From Centroberyx gerrardi (taxonomy: Eukaryota > Chordata > Actinopteri > Beryciformes > Berycidae), in NCBI RefSeq assembly GCF_048128805.1, contig NC_136010.1, positions 13,736,480 to 13,800,479 on the forward strand: a stretch of DNA of 64,000 nucleotides, read 5' to 3'. The position numbers were made by a program, and so were the translations under genes. Each line of letters begins with the position of its first letter. The first letter of the stretch is position 1. Under the pieces are notes generated by a model that had not been told where the DNA came from, made no database searches, and saw nothing but the letters and a program-made list of their open reading frames with translations. Below are positions 60,945-64,000 of this stretch, one piece after another.

Positions 60945-61991
60945 TCTCTTGCAGGGCCTCCAAGTACAGCTCAGCATTGGTGTAGTAGACAGTTGTGGAT
61001 GAACGGAAGATGGTAATGCCTGGAATCTCTTTGGCCTGCAGGGACACATCATGAAGTAGCAGAGTATCAGAAACTCACACTCTACTCTGCTCTCATTCGC
61101 ACTTTTCACTTCCCCCAGGTATCGTTTGACGAAATGGAGCTCTCCTGACGTTTAACGACTGCAACTCTGTCTACCTCTGTCTATCCACAGAGTTTTCCTT
61201 TCCCTTTCTTGTTGATGGTGCTACTAGGCATCCTTCACTTATTACAAAAAGATTCTTACCTCCTCATAGGTTTCTGTGTCCAGATACAGGTCAGTGCCTG
61301 GCACTTGGCCCAAGATAGAGTAGCGGGGCCTGGAGGATATTAAAATGACGTGATTACAGCAAGAACCGTCCTGCATTGCAAAGCCATTATCATGTTTCAG
61401 ATATATTATAATTAGATTGCATGGTGTATAGTTACAGTTGAGTTCTGAAGATGACAGTGAGCATGGAGAAGCCAATGGAGACGGCCAGACCCAAGTCCAA
61501 GTTGAGCAGGACGGTGCATGTGAACGTTACCAGCCACACCAGCTAGAGGGCAGCATGGACACTGACAGTCAGTAGGGGGCAAAAGTGGCACAGGGTCCAT
61601 ACAGTATTTAACTGAACATAATGACTATTAAAGAAGATTTAGTCGTACCAAATCAACCTTGTTGCTCCTCCACAGCATAGGGACATCCAGGAACTGCTTA
61701 AACATCCCTTTCAAATTCACAAACACTATTGTGGATAGGACGGCCTGGGGAACACACACACACACACACACACAGGCTCATTAGTTATTCAACTGTGTGC
61801 CAAGAGAGATATGGAAACGTTGAGAGGAAAGGTAGAGGAAGGAGGGAGAGGAAGAGAGTAATACAGGAAGAGCGTTACCTTGGGGAGATCCTCAAACAGA
61901 GAACCTATTTTCAAAACTGTGATCAGCACGATGATGGAAGAAACCACTCCGGCAACCTGACCAAACACACACACACACATACAAACACACA

Positions 61992-62027
<36 letters not shown>

Positions 62028-62696
62028 TTATAAACGGTCCCAGGCCGAAGACTCCAAAACTTGTATGCTGGTACTTGTGGTATTTGCGTACATGTGAGTG
62101 TGTGTACACGTGTGTGTGTGTGTGTGTGTGTGCATGCGTGTGTGTTTACTTGTGTCTTGCCCCCTGTGCTCTCCTGGATGAGACTGCGAGACAAGGAGGA
62201 CGTCACACAGTAACACTGAAATAAGCTTCCAATAGAGTTACTAAGACCCAGGGCAAGCAGCTCCTGGAAAGAGAGAGAGAGAGAAATAGAGAGAGTAAAA
62301 ATAATAGAGGTAAAATATCTCAATTTAAAGTAATAACATCCAAGTAATAGGTTAGCATTAGATGACATTAGATACCATTATTATGAATGAAAAAATGACA
62401 AAATACACTAAATATACCAACTCACAATAATGGATGTCATGTATTTCTGGTCACTCTATGTATAGTATGCAGCCATAAATGTAATGGTTACACCCTAATT
62501 GCACTGTTCATTAACTTCAAGGCCATGTCAACACCTCACCGCAGACGGAGAGCGGCTTCAGGCATATTTAAGGCACACTTGATTGAGCAAAGCTTGTTGG
62601 ACATTAAAGATTTAGCAGGCCGGATCTTAGAGGCTGCGAGTGTCCTCAGCCTGTTTCTCTCCAGAGCAGAACGATCCCAGTCACATGCCTCTGCCA

Positions 62697-62729
<33 letters not shown>

Positions 62730-63666
62730 TGTGTGTGTGTGTGTGTGTTATAGAGAAAGAACAAGAAGAAGAGAAAAACAGACAGACAGGCACACAAGAA
62801 TATACGTTATCAGTGGTTCTTCCTTTCTGTGTAGCTATTTTCAGGGGAACAAGAATAATTTTTCCACCAAAGTGATGGCATGACCAGATACTGGCATAGG
62901 GAACTCAACGCAGGCTAATTTCAGGCCTAGAGAATGAATAATCAAAAAAAAAAAGAACAGGCAAAGGAGAACATCTCTGTATCTCCTTGCACATATGATA
63001 GAGAGAACGATAGATACTGCACTGTAGTAACTATGAAGAAGTAAGAGAAACCTATCCTCCTAAATTCATACTATGTAGTAATTTTGAAAACCTTTTCCCA
63101 AATGAAAAATTACAATATATTCTAGGAGAAAAAGGAGAGTGAAATATTGCTAACCTAATTATTAACAAACCTTCAGACACAAGGGACATTTGATACGCAG
63201 GAGTGTGCCCTTTGATAAATATATCTATTGATTTAGTGATCGATTATTATGATGTTATTCAACCATTTATTGCCGTTTTTTGTCACATTGTCATGGTTGC
63301 TGTTTGAATGTAGTGACAATCTGTTATTTGCTATTTCTGCTTTGGCAATAAGTGCTTTAGAATTGATTTTAACTGAATGGCGCGATAGAGACAAAGCGAT
63401 GTAGAAGCGATGTAACATTCAAAGAACATGGGTCTGTATAGTTATTTACGGCTCTGCTGTTGTCTGAGGCTATTTCCAGGACGACATGAATAATTTTTCC
63501 ACCAATGTGACAGCGTGATCTCGGTCTAATATTAGGCCGAGGTTTGACTCTGCCCCGGCTGCCATGGATCGGCAACAAAGAGAAGGTCTGTGCTTGAACA
63601 CTTAGTCACGCTGCCACTCCAGCTATAACTCTCACAGGTTTTTGAGAGTATACAGAGCTTTGTGCA

Positions 63667-63713
<47 letters not shown>

Positions 63714-63875
63714 TGTCTCAGCCTCACCTGGTTGCTATCCACCTTGTAGCCATGTTTAAGGGCAAATGTTTTGCCCAGGGAGATGCTGATGGCGTAGCCC
63801 ACAATGGCCACCGCAAACGCATCGCCTACCACCTCCGAGAACAAAGTCACATCTGGGACACGAGGAGCCTTGAGC
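58607..63875 (-). CDS. slc26a6: slc26a6-like anion exchanger, C-terminal part (continues beyond the right edge)
   Basis: SLC26A6 exchanges Cl-, HCO3-, oxalate and sulfate at apical membranes. Exons in gene order: 63875-63728, 62263-62150, 61956-61879, 61744-61649, 61542-61436, 61329-61260, 61035-60943, 60777-60667, 60527-60147, 59822-59768, 58917-58772, 58633-58607; 474 residues, all phases consistent. Membrane part: [70 protein letters not shown] part: [35 protein letters not shown], a Lys-rich helix, a long variable loop in the 381-nt exon, [44 protein letters not shown]. The pattern fits SLC26A6 better than prestin or SLC26A3. N-terminal exons are outside the window. Confidence 0.88.
58918..59767. 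other. slc26a6 penultimate intron with a fish repeat
   Basis: (CA)n at about 58930-58975. From about 59235 to 59752 runs a repeat rich in ACTTTTACT and AAGTA motifs, ending GTTCCACCACTG, typical of a widespread hAT-type fish MITE. Its left end is unclear. Confidence 0.5.
60906..60942 (-). repeat. (GT)n microsatellite forming the donor of an slc26a6 exon
   Basis: On the coding strand the exon ends GAGAAG and the intron begins directly with GTGTGTGTGT. The repeat itself supplies the GT donor. Confidence 0.85.
61966..62022 (+). repeat. (CA)n microsatellite in slc26a6 intron
   Basis: CA repeat with a few CAAA and CATA interruptions, starting about ten bases from the acceptor of the 61956 exon. 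A GT array at about 62108-62131 is close by. Confidence 0.85.
62264..63727. other. slc26a6 intron
   Basis: Contains GT/GA tracts at about 62697-62748 and 63668-63713 and two diverged copies of a roughly 50-bp block (about 62830-62882 and 63468-63515). No exon recognised. Confidence 0.5.
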
Positions 63876-64000
63876 CTGCAGCGGTGGAGAGACAGGAGAG
63901 AGGAGGGATGAATAGAAGATCTTTATTACCCATGTCAAACAAGTCATTTACAGAGCCTCCTCTGCCTGGAATTTGTTACCCACCCGAATAAAACAGGCCA

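Noticed and set aside
61892..62368. 158-codon minus-strand frame
   Set aside because: Only 62263-62150 of it is a real slc26a6 exon; the rest is intron and CA/GT repeat.

Overview
The window is nuclear DNA from a teleost fish. All genes are intron-rich with GT-AG junctions, they encode vertebrate-type proteins, and the non-coding DNA is full of long (CA)n, (CT)n and (GA)n microsatellites and fish-type interspersed repeats (hAT-like elements, an L2-type LINE tail, a tRNA-derived SINE, foldback MITEs). There are no operons, bacterial genes or CRISPR arrays. Gene identities rest on recognising protein families by eye; exon edges were set by hand from splice signals and codon phase, and every junction listed keeps the reading frame.

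Layout. 2.4-19.5 kb (minus strand): the 5' coding exons of a PCTAIRE kinase, best matched to cdk16; the kinase domain lies beyond the left edge. An internal alternative first exon sits at 10.45-10.63 kb, and a CpG-rich putative promoter/5'UTR region at about 24-25.3 kb. 27.6-40.5 kb (plus): p4htm, the transmembrane ER prolyl 4-hydroxylase, complete in 9 coding exons (508 aa). Inside its intron 2, on the opposite strand, lies a complete 4-exon gene for the secreted BMP-pathway regulator sizzled (szl, 387 aa, own TATA box). 42.7-57.25 kb (plus): slc6a8, the Na+/Cl- dependent creatine transporter, complete in 14 coding exons (688 aa). 57.3-63.9 kb (minus): the 3' part of an slc26a6-like anion exchanger (last transmembrane exons, STAS domain, PDZ-ligand tail), converging on slc6a8 and running off the right edge.

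The genes share no single pathway: a cytosolic kinase, an ER dioxygenase, a secreted chordin-protease inhibitor, a creatine importer and an anion exchanger. Human counterparts of the neighbours are split between the X chromosome (CDK16, SLC6A8) and 3p21 (P4HTM, SLC26A6).

Most notable: a five-copy tandem array of the splice acceptor and exon start of slc6a8 exon 6, in which only the last copy gives an open frame; sizzled nested antisense in p4htm, with an unusual ~90-residue insert before its frizzled domain; an alternative N-terminus for cdk16; a 9-codon last exon giving slc26a6 a T-K-M PDZ tail; near-perfect RNA hairpins in p4htm introns; and nested hAT-like insertions with readable target-site duplications. 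I found no wholly new multi-gene system.
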